DNA from: Stigmatella aurantiaca DW4/3-1
GTDB lineage: Bacteria > Myxococcota > Myxococcia > Myxococcales > Myxococcaceae
Assembly (NCBI RefSeq): GCF_000165485.1
Contig: NC_014623.1
Location: forward strand, 62,001-126,000
Direction: 5' to 3'
DNA length: 64,000 bases
The translations under genes and the position numbers were made by a program. Below are positions 26,234 through 35,306 of this stretch, in pieces (position 1 is the first letter of the stretch; each line of letters starts with the position of its first letter). Under the pieces are notes generated by a model. The model was not told where the DNA came from. It did no database searches and saw only the letters and a program-made list of their open reading frames with translations.

Positions 26234-26722
26234 TCATGGTCCCATGCTCCTCAGCCAGTAGGCGGGCTCACGCGTACGCAAAGCTCTCTCCAAGAACTCA
26301 GCGAATGAAGAGGCGATCTGCCGACAATATGCAGGATCCGGCCACGCCTCGTGGTAGCCGTCGATCAGCGGATAGTGCCCGTTCTGCTGCCGACTCACGT
26401 CCATCAAAACAAAATTGCCATCTTGAACGTCGCAGATGGCATAGACCGATGCGGGCCCGTGCTGGTCATCGTCCTTGCGCTTGCCAAAAATAGCGACCCG
26501 CGCACGGACAATTTCGCCCAACGGAAGGATCAAGTAGGGCGAGTTCGGTAAGCGCTCGATCAGCTCAGCTCCATTGCAATGAAGGTAGAATGCACGCAGA
26601 TCTGGATCCAACTTCCAGCCCATGCGCCGCTCGAAGTCCGCGAGCTCGTCCGGATGTGCCGGCGCGTAGGGGAAGTGCTCGCGCGAAATCTCTTGAAGTA
26701 GATTTTCTATTTTCGCCACCAT
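26234..26722 (-). CDS. SMI1/KNR4 family protein, likely immunity protein
   Basis: The predicted 162-residue protein matches SMI1/KNR4 (SUKH) proteins. It has a helical N-terminus (VAKIENLLQEISREHFPYAPA), the signature DELADFERRMGWKLDPDLRAFYLHCNGAEL, a middle LGEIVRARV segment, a VYAICDVQDGNFVLMDV core and a SSFAEFLERAL helix. SUKH proteins are widespread immunity proteins against nuclease-type polymorphic toxins. It starts six bases after the stop of the lipoprotein toxin gene upstream, on the same strand. The start at 26722 is used; an in-frame TTG at 26731 is less likely. Confidence 0.88.
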   Translation of the reverse strand: MVAKIENLLQEISREHFPYAPAHPDELADFERRMGWKLDPDLRAFYLHCNGAELIERLPNSPYLILPLGEIVRARVAIFGKRKDDDQHGPASVYAICDVQDGNFVLMDVSRQQNGHYPLIDGYHEAWPDPAYCRQIASSFAEFLERALRTREPAYWLRSMGP

Positions 26723-26727
26723 GACAG

Positions 26728-27351
26728 TCAATCCGTGTAAGGCAAATCAGGCCCTATCCTGTCCCATGGAGCACGTCCGTCATAGCAGGCGGGATACTCA
26801 TCATTGAGAATCTCGTGAAGCTCCGGAGGGTATGGAAGGATGTTATTGGGATTTACCGGATCTCCACCATGCTTGAGATCGTGGACATGGTGCCCAGGCC
26901 AAGCGCGCCCTCTCTCGGTGGGCCAGCTTCCAAACTTCTTGCTCCAGTCCTCGCGAAAGGCGTTCCTGATTTTCTCCCACCGCTTACGCTGGGCCTCGTT
27001 TGCCTCTGGCGTCAGGATGGGATAACTGCAGCAGCAGTGTGCAATTGCATATCGGCCCCCGGATTTGACATATAACATCCCCTCCCAATCCAATTTCAGA
27101 TCCGCCAACCACATGCAACCTTTGAGCTTTCGCCCTTCGGTTGCACACTGCTGCTCGCAGTAAGTCCACCAGCGCTTGTTACACTGCCATGGACCGTAAT
27201 AAAATGTTGCCTTGAAGCTGCCAGCGGGAACACTCACGCGGGGGCCCTCCAATTTTCGTGCAGGCTGCGTGCTTGGGGATGGAATCACTCCCCCAGGCGT
27301 CCCGCACCCGCTGAGTAAAACCAGGCAAGCCACCTTCATTCTCAAGCCCAT
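26728..27351 (-). CDS. Lipoprotein with C-terminal HNH-like nuclease domain, putative polymorphic toxin
   Basis: The predicted 207-residue protein has a short lipoprotein signal (KVACLVLLSGCGT), a Cys-rich central part (WTYCEQQCATEGRKLKGC...AHCCCSYP) and a C-terminal WPGHHVHDLKHGGDP..PNNILPYPPELHEILNDEYPACYDG module. The GHH, DL-HGG and N-N-LP-P-x-x-H pattern is typical of HNH/GHH-type toxin nucleases. It ends LPYTD and is followed by a SUKH immunity gene. Cell-to-cell lipoprotein transfer is plausible in myxobacteria. The start could also be the ATG at 27339. Nuclease activity is inferred from motif shape only. Confidence 0.75.
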   Translation of the reverse strand: MGLRMKVACLVLLSGCGTPGGVIPSPSTQPARKLEGPRVSVPAGSFKATFYYGPWQCNKRWWTYCEQQCATEGRKLKGCMWLADLKLDWEGMLYVKSGGRYAIAHCCCSYPILTPEANEAQRKRWEKIRNAFREDWSKKFGSWPTERGRAWPGHHVHDLKHGGDPVNPNNILPYPPELHEILNDEYPACYDGRAPWDRIGPDLPYTD

Positions 27352-27356
27352 GATGC

Positions 27357-28214
27357 TCAGGCCACTTGTTCCACCGTGAAACGCTGAGTGGGAGACACCA
27401 GTTCGTCTTGCGCGGCGATGAGTTGCAACTCCCGGGAGCCCGCCGCATGGGTCGCGGCCAGGATGCCGAAGATGGAGGCGGCCGTCTCCCCGAGGGCTTC
27501 GCCCGCGGAACGCCCGCGCAGCAGGTGCGCCAGGAAGAGCGCCGCCACGGCATCCCCCGCGCCGTTGGGCGGGGGTTGGATGGGCAGAAGAGGGGTGTGC
27601 ACTCGCCAAGCCCCCGCCTCGGTGGCCGCCAGCATCTCGACGGTCCCGGACGGGGCACCCTCCCGCTGCAAGCTCGTGACCAGCACCACCTTGGGGCCTC
27701 GCTCGCGCAAGGCCGCCGTGGCCTCCAGCGCGTCTTCCAGGGTCCTCACGGTCCGCCCCGTCAGGTGCTCCAGCTCGAACTGGTTTGGGGTGGTGATGTC
27801 CGCCGCGGGGACTGCCCGCTCTCGCATGAACTCCGGAATCCCCGGCCGCACGAAGACCCCTCGGCCCACGTCTCCGATGACGGGATCGCAGCAGTACAGG
27901 GCCCGGGGATTGGCCGCCCGTGCCTGGGCCACCGCCTCCAGAATCACCTCGCCGGTTGCCGCATCGCCCATGTAGCCCGACAGCACCGCCTGGCACTGCG
28001 CCATTGCCCCGCGCTCGGCGATGCCCGCGATGACCTCCGCCACGTGGGACGCCTCGAAGATCTGCCCTCGCCAGCGGCCATAGCCCGAGTGGTTGCTGAA
28101 CTGCACCGTGTTCACCGGCCACACTTCATGGCCAAGCCGCTGAAGGGGAAAGGCCGCGGACCGGTTGCCGACATACCCGTAGGCAACGTGAGACTGAATG
28201 GAGAGAATGGCCAC
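27357..28214 (-). CDS. pdxY: Pyridoxal kinase PdxY
   Basis: The 285-residue protein matches PdxY-type pyridoxal kinases throughout: an N-terminal [44 protein letters not shown] (substrate and start motif), [34 protein letters not shown] and the ribokinase-type [15 protein letters not shown] with the catalytic Asp. It phosphorylates pyridoxal to pyridoxal 5'-phosphate in B6 salvage. It lies directly before the toxin lipoprotein on the same strand (6 bases), probably by chance insertion of the toxin cassette. Confidence 0.95.
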   Translation of the reverse strand: MAILSIQSHVAYGYVGNRSAAFPLQRLGHEVWPVNTVQFSNHSGYGRWRGQIFEASHVAEVIAGIAERGAMAQCQAVLSGYMGDAATGEVILEAVAQARAANPRALYCCDPVIGDVGRGVFVRPGIPEFMRERAVPAADITTPNQFELEHLTGRTVRTLEDALEATAALRERGPKVVLVTSLQREGAPSGTVEMLAATEAGAWRVHTPLLPIQPPPNGAGDAVAALFLAHLLRGRSAGEALGETAASIFGILAATHAAGSRELQLIAAQDELVSPTQRFTVEQVA

Positions 28215-28290
28215 GGCACCATCCCTCTCACACCCTCGCCCATACGTCCATCTCTGAAGGCAGCAATCGAGTCACTGCTACCCGCATACC

Positions 28291-28839
28291 TTACTGGACA
28301 TCGAAGGTGTCAATCTTCCACCCCCCTCGAGGACGCGGCCGCAGCAAAGGAGGAATCACTTGCTCTGCGATTGCCACTGAATCCGTCCCTTTCAAGAGAA
28401 AAAGAATAGGGCCTGGGGCATGCGGAAGCGGATCTTCAGCCAGTAGGGTATTGAGCGTCTCAACAATGGCACCCGAACTAAGACTGGCATCTCTGTGGGA
28501 CGAAATTCCAGCAAGCCCTGCGATATCGCTGTACCGGATATGAAGCCGCTCGAAAAGTTCGAAGAACAACCTCCGATTCATGACGCCGAAATCGAAGCGA
28601 GGAACAACTCGCAGGTCCATCACCCATCGGGGCCGGACATCCTCAAGCAACGCCACGAACGCGCTGGTATTAGCGCGTGACATGTTGACCAATCCGAGCT
28701 GTGCGGGATCCGGAAAAAGAGAACGTTGGAGCCTGGGCTCAGAACGCTTTTCTCCAGCCTTGGAGTCCACCTGCTTGGCCTCTTCTGTGACGAGACGAAG
28801 ATGGGAGAGCGTACCCCTAGCCACGTGAAACCTCTGCAT
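28291..28839 (-). CDS. DUF488-like protein, overlapping partner of the dCTP deaminase
   Basis: The predicted 182-residue protein is translationally coupled to avcD: its ATG at 28839 lies inside the last 23 bases of the deaminase gene. The core reads SRANTSAFVALL....RWVMDLRVVPRFDFGVMNRRLFFELFERLHIRYSDIAGLAG. This follows DUF488 proteins (a HSN...F...L....VDVR..P.....FN...L...L...I.Y.....LGG pattern). The second DUF488 motif with Cys and His (CAE...CHR) is not present; that region reads PILFLLKGTDSVAIAEQVIPPLL. It may be an accessory or regulator in the phage defence system, or a diverged nucleic-acid-related protein. The role is unknown. Confidence 0.7.
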   Translation of the reverse strand: MQRFHVARGTLSHLRLVTEEAKQVDSKAGEKRSEPRLQRSLFPDPAQLGLVNMSRANTSAFVALLEDVRPRWVMDLRVVPRFDFGVMNRRLFFELFERLHIRYSDIAGLAGISSHRDASLSSGAIVETLNTLLAEDPLPHAPGPILFLLKGTDSVAIAEQVIPPLLRPRPRGGWKIDTFDVQ

Positions 28840-30631
28840 TTTGAAGGAGTTTGGCCTCCAACTCTGCATGGCTTCCTTTGCTAATATTCCAAGCGGTCTC
28901 CCATTCGGGCTCACCCATCATCATCTCTCCCGTCGCGCTGTCCTTGAGGTCGCGATCCTTCAGGAAAGCGCGCGCATACATTCTAGGGGCCACACCCGTA
29001 AATGGCCGAAAGAGCACCTTGCGCACGGCACTCTCCTTCTCTGAATCCTTTCTTACTGGAGCACTCGGAGGAATCCAGTTTTTTGCCACGGTCGTGATAG
29101 AGTCATCATGGAGATCCAAGGCTCGGCTCTTCGGGTAAGGCTCAATGAACTGAACCTCATCCACTCCAGCACCCACGATATGGCGCGCACAGTAGTGACA
29201 CGGGAAAGTCGTCACAAAAAGGCGGCAACCTTGAGTCGAAGCTCCCTGCCGCGCGGCGCTCAGGAGCACATCCATTTCGGCGTGCACTGCACGGCTGAAT
29301 TCCAACAAGCTTCCGATTCGGGATTTCTTCAAAGCTTTGCGAAGGGAGTCTTGCTGCGCATTGGAAAGCTTTGTCTGTTTTTCGATGCTCTCAAGCACCG
29401 TCCGGGCTTCACCGATTTTTTCTGGAACCTCATTGCCCTCGAAAGGCTGATGCTCGACCTCCGCAAGCACAGCCACAGCCCGTTTGAGAATTTCCCGCTG
29501 CTCGTCCTGTAACCGGGTATGCTGTTCGATGTCGGTCAACAACTGCTGAATAATCTCGTTTTGTTCTTGGGTATTGCTGCACCCTGGTTTCTTGCCTTTG
29601 GAGGGCTTGCGGTATGCACAGCGTTCATCTCCGCCGCTCTCCGAGAATCCCTGCCCGTAAACACCCCCGCCTGCGCGGGGAACTTCGTTGGCACCGGTCG
29701 ACACAATGTTACCGGCGGCGTCCGTCAGCGCAGCTCCCACCTGCCGGGACAAACAGGCGCTCCCCATCTGCGCACCGTAAGCAGCATGCATGGCCATCTC
29801 CTTTGTTTCAGGGCGGACCACGTCAGAGTGCGTGATGATCTTCACAAGCCGCGAGAGTTGCCCTGGGATGTCCCAATCTTTGTTTGAAGTACGCCCGTCT
29901 GACAGAAATTGCTCTTCGCTGTTATCTAAAAAATAGTCTGCCAAATGGAAGGTATCAGAGACTTTCTGACCGTGCTTTTCTTCCGCTTTCTCATCACGTT
30001 TCATGAAGCGTTGCGCATCTTGCCGCCCCGCATTCCTGAACTTGCTGATGAGCCGCTGACATCGCACTTCTTCATCGCAGACGACACCAATGAGGGCGAA
30101 GGCATTCCGATAAAGGCTTCGAAGCAGATGTGCCTCCGCCGGATGGCGAAGCGCATCAAGAATGTACGCCCTGCGCGCCCCATCGGGCGGCACAGGTGCA
30201 TCTGTTACAGGCAAGCCCTGTTTAAGAGCTCGCGTTTCTTTGATTTTTCCGATCAGTGAGGTCGCGACTGCGGTGTGATCGCCGTGTTCCTCCCGCATTT
30301 CATCGCCCCAGTTTTGCAACCACTTCGCGTGCTCCAGATTGTCGCGCTCGAGTGATTCGACTTTTTTTCCCCGGCGACGAGCCCACTCCGTGATTTCGCT
30401 CCGTGCTTTCAAGAGGACGACGTCAAACGCTCCACCGGATAGCTCCTCATCCCTGAGGATCTCTTCCAGCTTCTTTGCAACCGTGCTTGTCCCTGATCCA
30501 ACGTGCCCCACAACCGCGAAGAACAGCTCGTTGGATGCCTGCCGCTTGAGAAGCTCTTGTGCCCCGGACGCTGGACGCTCCGAAGCCTTCTTGGCCGTGA
30601 TGGGAACGACGGATTTTGCGGACATGGTCAT
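28817..30631 (-). CDS. avcD: Anti-phage dCTP deaminase (AvcD-like), P-loop plus deaminase domains
   Basis: The predicted 604-residue protein has an N-terminal nucleotide-binding domain with VVGHVGSGTSTVAKKLEEIL; the Walker Lys is replaced, as I recall for this family. A C-terminal zinc-dependent deaminase domain begins at CLSRQVGAALTDAAGNIVSTGANEVP. Catalytic HAE is in SRAVHAEMDVLL (about 450) and the zinc Cys pair in TTFPCHYCARHIVGAG, followed by EPYPKSRALDLHDD. This architecture is that of phage-defence dCTP deaminases, which deplete deoxycytidine nucleotides on infection. A Cys/Lys-rich and coiled insertion (about 335-445) separates the first strands from HAE. The start is 30631 or 30625; no clear ribosome site is visible. 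Confidence 0.88.
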   Translation of the reverse strand: MTMSAKSVVPITAKKASERPASGAQELLKRQASNELFFAVVGHVGSGTSTVAKKLEEILRDEELSGGAFDVVLLKARSEITEWARRRGKKVESLERDNLEHAKWLQNWGDEMREEHGDHTAVATSLIGKIKETRALKQGLPVTDAPVPPDGARRAYILDALRHPAEAHLLRSLYRNAFALIGVVCDEEVRCQRLISKFRNAGRQDAQRFMKRDEKAEEKHGQKVSDTFHLADYFLDNSEEQFLSDGRTSNKDWDIPGQLSRLVKIITHSDVVRPETKEMAMHAAYGAQMGSACLSRQVGAALTDAAGNIVSTGANEVPRAGGGVYGQGFSESGGDERCAYRKPSKGKKPGCSNTQEQNEIIQQLLTDIEQHTRLQDEQREILKRAVAVLAEVEHQPFEGNEVPEKIGEARTVLESIEKQTKLSNAQQDSLRKALKKSRIGSLLEFSRAVHAEMDVLLSAARQGASTQGCRLFVTTFPCHYCARHIVGAGVDEVQFIEPYPKSRALDLHDDSITTVAKNWIPPSAPVRKDSEKESAVRKVLFRPFTGVAPRMYARAFLKDRDLKDSATGEMMMGEPEWETAWNISKGSHAELEAKLLQNAEVSRG

Positions 30632-30848
30632 TGGGGTCAACGAATGTAGGTTGATGCACCGACATTTCGCCAGAGTGGGTTGGACCCAGCAGCCATGCGT
30701 GTATTTCACCTTCCACACGCATCGGCCTCAAGGACCTCTGAGTGCACTTCGCTCTACAATGTGCCTGTAGGAAGTAGGGTACGAATGTAGGGAAATCGAC
30801 CCATCGTCTTCCCCAGCAGGTCAATGGAGGATAGCACAACCTGATAGG
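30632..30848 (-). ncRNA. Leader of the dCTP deaminase gene, candidate AvcI-like regulatory RNA
   Basis: This 217-base region between trmN6 and the avcD start contains no convincing gene. In the characterised AvcID system a small RNA made from just upstream of avcD inhibits the deaminase. Here the region is the right size and place. It carries a direct repeat ACGAATGTAGG at 30640-30650 and 30781-30791 (plus-strand reading) and a hairpin CTACA-N7-TGTAG at 30754-30770. Sequence alone does not show an RNA; it could simply be promoter and 5' UTR. Confidence 0.35.
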
Positions 30849-31652
30849 TCAAGTCTCAGGTTGAACTGCATCGGAAGATTGACCGGAAGGCGGGTCCATC
30901 AGCGCGGCCACCTCGGGTCCGTATCCACCTGGGCCCTCTCCGTGGACGATGAGCGGCGGGCGGACCTCCAATCCCCGGTCCTGGTCCCGGAGCGCATGCA
31001 CCAGAAAGCGCGTCGCGGGCGCTTCCACCCGCGCGTGGATGAGCCGCAACGCCCGGGGAAAGAGCCGCGCCGCCGTGAGCTCGCCAAGAATCTCCGCCAG
31101 CCGGGCCGCCGGGTACACCAAGCTGACCCCTCCTCCCGGCGCCAAGGCATGGCGCGCCGCCGCCACCACCGCCGCCGCGTCACAGGCCAGCTCCTGCTTG
31201 GACAGGGCCCGCTCCTCGTCTGGGCTGCGCACCCCCGCGCTCGCCCGGCGGTAGGGAGGATTCGAGACCACGAGGGCATGGCCTCCCGGCGGCAGCAGGG
31301 TCCGCGCCTCGCGCAAATCTCCGAGCAGCGGGCGGACCTGTCCCTCCAACGCGTTGAGCTTCACGCCCCGCTCCAGCCGGGCGTGCACCGTGGGTTGCAG
31401 TTCCAGCGCGTCCACGGGACCCCGGTGGAACTGCCGGGCCAGCAGGAACGACACCACGCCGCTGCCCGCCCCCAGCTCCAGCACGGGCCCCTCCTGGGCT
31501 CCCTCCGCCGCGGCGAACGCCGCGAGCAACACCGCGTCCAGGTTGAAGCGGTACCCCTGCCGGCGCTGCACCACCCGGATTCCCGCCGTGCCAATGGCAT
31601 CCAGCGTCTCGTCCGGTCCGAGGGCCTCCAGCATGGGCGTGAGCGGGTTCAC
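30849..31652 (-). CDS. trmN6: tRNA1(Val) (adenine-N6) methyltransferase-like protein
   Basis: The 267-residue protein is a class I methyltransferase. It has YRFNLDAVLLAAFA, the SAM motif VLELGAGSGVVSFLLA, an acidic VDALELQ strand end and the N6-adenine catalytic motif VVSNPPYRR, followed by the S.(D/E)E.ALSK.E.....A block typical of the TrmN6/YfiC family. It should methylate A37 of tRNA-Val. Its GTG start overlaps the gshB stop (GTGA), so the two form an operon. The exact position specificity is by family resemblance. Confidence 0.88.
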   Translation of the reverse strand: MNPLTPMLEALGPDETLDAIGTAGIRVVQRRQGYRFNLDAVLLAAFAAAEGAQEGPVLELGAGSGVVSFLLARQFHRGPVDALELQPTVHARLERGVKLNALEGQVRPLLGDLREARTLLPPGGHALVVSNPPYRRASAGVRSPDEERALSKQELACDAAAVVAAARHALAPGGGVSLVYPAARLAEILGELTAARLFPRALRLIHARVEAPATRFLVHALRDQDRGLEVRPPLIVHGEGPGGYGPEVAALMDPPSGQSSDAVQPET

Positions 31653-32605
31653 CGGTTCGCGGCCAGGCGCTCCGCGAGATCGATGACGTGGGACTCGATG
31701 CTCACGCCATCCAGCCGGTCGATCTCCACCAGCCCCGTGGGGCTCGTCACGTTCACCTCCGTGAGGTAATCGCCCAGCACGTCGATGCCCACCAGGTACA
31801 GCCCCCGCTCCAGCAGCCGTGGCTTGAGCCGGGCGCAGATCTCCCGCTCGCGCGCCGTGAGGTGTGTCTTCACCGGCTTGCCCCCCGCGGCCATGTTCCC
31901 CCGGTGGTCATCGTCCGAGGGCACCCGGAGCACCGCGCCCAGAGGCTCTCCGTTCACCAGGATGATGCGCTTGTCGCCCAGCCGGGCCTGCGGCACGTAG
32001 GCCTGGGCCATGATGGGCTCCTGGCCCCCCCGGGTGAGCAGCTCCAGCATCGAGCGCGTGTTGCGATCCTTCTGATCCAGGAAGACGATCCCCTTGCCCC
32101 CAAAGCCATCGATGGGCTTGAGGATGGTCCCCCCCGGGTGCCGGGCGATGAAGTCCGCCAGCGCCGGCAGCTCCCTCGCCACGAACGTCTCCGGCATCAG
32201 GTCCGGGAAGTGCAGCGTGAAGAGCTTCTCGTTCGCCTCGCGCAGCGCCGAGGGGCTGTTGATGTAGACCGGCTGTTTGCCCGCGCACAGCTCCACCAGC
32301 TGCGTGGCGTGCAGGAAGTCCACGTCCACTGGCGGATCCTTGCGCAGGAAGAGCACATCCAGGCTGGAGATGGGGTGCACCGCCTCTTGCCGCACCTCGA
32401 AGTGCCGGCCCGTCTCGGCCTGCACGGACACCGTGCGCATGCGCGCCTCGGCACACCGGCCGCTGAAGCGCAGCCAGCCCTGCTCGAAGTAGCGCACCGT
32501 GTGGCCCCGCCGGTGCGCCTCCACCATCATCGCGAACGTGGAGTCGTGGTCCACCCGCACGTGCTCCAGCGGGTCCATCAAGAATCCCAGGGTGAGGGGC
32601 GCCAT
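31649..32605 (-). CDS. gshB: Glutathione synthase
   Basis: The predicted 318-residue ATP-grasp enzyme begins MAPLTLGFLMDPLEHVRVDHDSTFAMM. It has LRKDPPVDVDFLHATQLVEL, NSPSALREANEKLF, ILKPIDGFGGKGIVFL (ATP-grasp loop), AQAYVPQARLGDKRIILVNGEP, RVPSDDDHRGNMAAGG and the metal-site VGIDVLGDYLTEVNVTSPTGLVEID. It joins gamma-glutamylcysteine and glycine. The start at 32605 is chosen by family alignment; the frame is open 48 bases upstream. It is translationally coupled to trmN6. The enzyme assignment is very secure. Confidence 0.96.
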   Translation of the reverse strand: MAPLTLGFLMDPLEHVRVDHDSTFAMMVEAHRRGHTVRYFEQGWLRFSGRCAEARMRTVSVQAETGRHFEVRQEAVHPISSLDVLFLRKDPPVDVDFLHATQLVELCAGKQPVYINSPSALREANEKLFTLHFPDLMPETFVARELPALADFIARHPGGTILKPIDGFGGKGIVFLDQKDRNTRSMLELLTRGGQEPIMAQAYVPQARLGDKRIILVNGEPLGAVLRVPSDDDHRGNMAAGGKPVKTHLTAREREICARLKPRLLERGLYLVGIDVLGDYLTEVNVTSPTGLVEIDRLDGVSIESHVIDLAERLAANR

Positions 32606-32723
32606 CGCGTGAACCCGTATCGAGGTGGGGGCCCCGAGGTTTCTGGGGCACACAGAGGTGGAAAGGGGCCCCGAGGCTAGACCAGGACCCCCCCCTGCCG
32701 CACCGCCTGTCTCCAGGAGGGGC

Positions 32724-34433
32724 TCAGCGCAGGGGAATCTCGTCCAACGACAGCTTCAAGACGACGGGTTTGCCCGCCTTGATGGGAACCGAGAGCCGGC
32801 GCTTCTGCCCATCCGGTCCCAAGATGAGCAGGTAGTGCGTGCCCGTGCGCAGTGTTTTGTTGAACATCGGCGTCCGGCCCAGCAGCTCATTGTCCAGGAA
32901 GACACTCGCCTCCGGGGTGATGACCAGCGTCAGCAGGCCCGTCTGGACCGGCGCCCCGCGCTTCGGGGGTTTACCGGTCTCCTTTTTCCCGGGGGTGTTC
33001 TCCCTCGACCCGGCCTGCTCCCCGGGCTCGGTCCCCTCCGCGCTCCCCGCATCGGGGGCCTGTGCCGTCGGCGGGATGGGCTGGCCAGGCCCGGGGAACT
33101 GCTTGAGCCGGGGATCGACATATGCGGGAACGGTGGGCGTGGGCTCCACCTGCTCGTCCAAGGTCGGCACGAGCTTCCAGACCAGGAAACCAGCTCCCAC
33201 CACGAGGAGCAGCAGGAGGATGGCCCAGGGTCCCCGCGTCGCGTCCCGGGTGGCGGGATCCTCCTCGGGCATCGTCGCCGCGCGCGCGCTCAGGGAAGCG
33301 GCCTTCGCCGCCAGCTCCTCGTCCTCCTCCAGGGGCAGGGGGACAGGGGGTTCCCAGTGCTCGGAGTCGCCCGCATCCGGGGATACGATCACCGCGGGCT
33401 CCGGCTCGGCGGGGGAGGGTTCCTTCTTGCCCCCATCCGCGCTGTCCAGCAGCGCGCGTGTCGAGGCCATCTTGCTCTGGAACAGCGAGCGCATGAGCGC
33501 CGCGCGCCGGTCCGCGTCGAACATCATCCGGCCGGCGGCATCCTCCAGTGCGCGCGCCATCTCCCGGCCGTTCTGCCAGCGATCCCCCGCGTTGCGCTCC
33601 AGGGCCTTGAGGATGACCGCGGACACGTCCTCGGACACCTGGCCTGCCCGATGGCGGGGCGAGGGAATGGGCGCCTCGAGGATGTTCACCATCTCGTCGC
33701 GCTCCGTCTTCCCCTCGAACAGGCGCTGGCCGGTGACGAGCTCCCAGAGCACCACCCCCAGCGAGAACAGATCGCTGCGCCCGTCGATCTTATCGCCACG
33801 CACCTGCTCGGGCGACATGTACCCGGCCGTGCCCTTCACCGTGCCCACGTGCGTGCGCTCCAGACTGCCGCGCGCCTTGGCGATGCCGAAGTCCAGCAGC
33901 TTCACCACCCCGTCGTACGTCACCATGATGTTCTTCTGGGCGACGTCCCGGTGGATGACGGGGCTGGGCCGGCCCGAGGGCCCGGCGAACGTGTGCGCGT
34001 AGTGCAGCGCCAGGCACACGTCCCGGCCCACCGCCAGGCTCATCCCCAGCGGCAGGGGTTGCCGGCGGCGCCGGCACGCGTCGGTGAGCTGGTCCAGGTT
34101 CTGGCCGGCGATGAACTCCATCGCCAGGAAGAGCCCGTCGTCTTCCTGCCCCAGCTCATACACCTGGGCGATGTTCGGGTGGTTGAAGGCCGCGGTGATG
34201 CGCGCCTCGTCCAGGAACATGCGCTCGAACTGCTCGTTGCTGCGCACATCCGGCAGGATGCGCTTGATGGCCACGTACTTGCGGAAACCCCCGGGCCCCG
34301 AGGTGAAGCCCAGGAACAGCTCCGCCATGCCGCCCACCGAGAGCTGGGTGATGACCTCGTACTTCCCAATCAATTCGCCCCGGTAGAGGTCCATGGACAG
34401 CTTCCCCAACGCCCGGTCTTCCGGTGAAGCCAT
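32724..34433 (-). CDS. Ser/Thr protein kinase with transmembrane segment and PEGA-like C-terminus
   Basis: The predicted 569-residue kinase starts [17 protein letters not shown]. It has the glycine-loop region [28 protein letters not shown] (ATP Lys), [17 protein letters not shown] (catalytic Asp), LLDFGIAK, and [12 protein letters not shown] linker follows, then one membrane segment ([22 protein letters not shown]), a Pro/Glu-rich periplasmic region and a C-terminal PEGA-like module ([37 protein letters not shown]). HRDVAxKN is typical of the large myxobacterial kinase group. The substrate is unknown. The start excludes an upstream extension lacking kinase similarity. Confidence 0.93.
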   Translation of the reverse strand: MASPEDRALGKLSMDLYRGELIGKYEVITQLSVGGMAELFLGFTSGPGGFRKYVAIKRILPDVRSNEQFERMFLDEARITAAFNHPNIAQVYELGQEDDGLFLAMEFIAGQNLDQLTDACRRRRQPLPLGMSLAVGRDVCLALHYAHTFAGPSGRPSPVIHRDVAQKNIMVTYDGVVKLLDFGIAKARGSLERTHVGTVKGTAGYMSPEQVRGDKIDGRSDLFSLGVVLWELVTGQRLFEGKTERDEMVNILEAPIPSPRHRAGQVSEDVSAVILKALERNAGDRWQNGREMARALEDAAGRMMFDADRRAALMRSLFQSKMASTRALLDSADGGKKEPSPAEPEPAVIVSPDAGDSEHWEPPVPLPLEEDEELAAKAASLSARAATMPEEDPATRDATRGPWAILLLLLVVGAGFLVWKLVPTLDEQVEPTPTVPAYVDPRLKQFPGPGQPIPPTAQAPDAGSAEGTEPGEQAGSRENTPGKKETGKPPKRGAPVQTGLLTLVITPEASVFLDNELLGRTPMFNKTLRTGTHYLLILGPDGQKRRLSVPIKAGKPVVLKLSLDEIPLR

Positions 34434-34644
34434 GGCCACAGAATACCTGTGGATGGCCTGTGGAGGAGGCACGGTTGCCTGTGGAAAACTCGCTCCCGTG
34501 AGGGGGGGCTGTGGAAGCCGGGGGAAAAACGCCAACTTGCCCACATGTAGCATTCCCGAAATTCGTCAGTCTCTTCGGGCGCTTACTGACTTTTCCCCAA
34601 GTCTGAGCCGCCTACTGTCACTGCTATTTAGATCCTCTCTTCTA

Positions 34645-34962
34645 TTACCCTCTAGAGGAAGAGGTCGGCCGCTCGAGTTGGTCCAGCCGATCCAGCAGGG
34701 GGGGCAGCTCCCTCAACAGTTGGGCGTCGAGCCGCTCGATGACGGTGCGAATCGCGTCAGCACGCTCCAGGGAGTCGCAGTTGCGCGTCATTCGCTGCAG
34801 CACCCGGAGCCGCTGGTTGCGCATCAGGAGCCGCGCCAGCACCGTTTCCAGCTCCTCGGTGAAGTCCATCGCCATCAGGCCTTCCGAATCCAACCGCTCC
34901 CGAAGCTGCTCGATGAGCCGGGTCAGTTCTCCGGATTCGCTGTAGCCCGCGGCTCGCTGCAT
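34645..34962 (-). CDS. Small helical hypothetical protein
   Basis: The 105-residue protein is almost wholly helical and charged (ELTRLIEQLRERLDSEG..., LETVLARLLMRNQRLRVLQRMTRNCDSLERADAIRTVIERLDAQLLRELPPLLDRL). It has no signal peptide. I do not recognise the family. It lies 41 bases downstream of another small gene on the same strand, and the two may be expressed together. GC3 is high and the helix pattern is regular, which supports coding. Confidence 0.7.
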   Translation of the reverse strand: MQRAAGYSESGELTRLIEQLRERLDSEGLMAMDFTEELETVLARLLMRNQRLRVLQRMTRNCDSLERADAIRTVIERLDAQLLRELPPLLDRLDQLERPTSSSRG

Positions 34963-35003
34963 GACATTTCAGGAGGGAAAATGAGTAATTTGGTAAAAAT
35001 CCA

Positions 35004-35306
35004 CTAAGAACGGAACTTCTGCCACACGAGCTGGGTGAGCATGAGCCGCGAGCGGGCGACATCCATCTCCACGCGGATGACGCAGTCGGCGACCTCCATG
35101 CGCAGCGCGGAGGTGAAGCTCCCGTTGTCCCCCGAGAGGCGGTAGCTGGTCTGCGCGGCCAGGCGGAAGAGCTCCGCCATCACGCGCTGGCGCGTCTCGG
35201 AGGGGAGCCGGTCCACGAAGGGCTGCAACGCCCGGGGAATGAGCACGGTAAAGGCCCTCGGCCGGGGCTCGAAGCCAAGCGAATCAATGGAGTCGACACT
35301 GTCCAT
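35004..35306 (-). CDS. Small conserved hypothetical protein
   Basis: The 100-residue soluble protein reads FTVLIPRALQPFVDRLPSETRQRVMAELFRLAA, then a beta-like SFTSALRMEVADCVIRVEMDVARSRLMLTQLVW. The helix-then-strands shape resembles small toxin-antitoxin or regulator partners, but I cannot place it. It starts 41 bases upstream of the 105-residue helical gene on the same strand. No catalytic motif is visible. Confidence 0.68.
   Translation of the reverse strand: MDSVDSIDSLGFEPRPRAFTVLIPRALQPFVDRLPSETRQRVMAELFRLAAQTSYRLSGDNGSFTSALRMEVADCVIRVEMDVARSRLMLTQLVWQKFRS

Noticed and set aside
32625-34427. A 600-codon frame antisense to the PEGA kinase
   Set aside because: Typical GC-rich antisense frame; the opposite strand has all kinase motifs.
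34976-35007. AGGAGGGAAAATG on the plus strand, opening an 8-codon frame
   Set aside because: A perfect-looking ribosome site but the frame ends after eight codons; chance on the opposite strand of two small genes.
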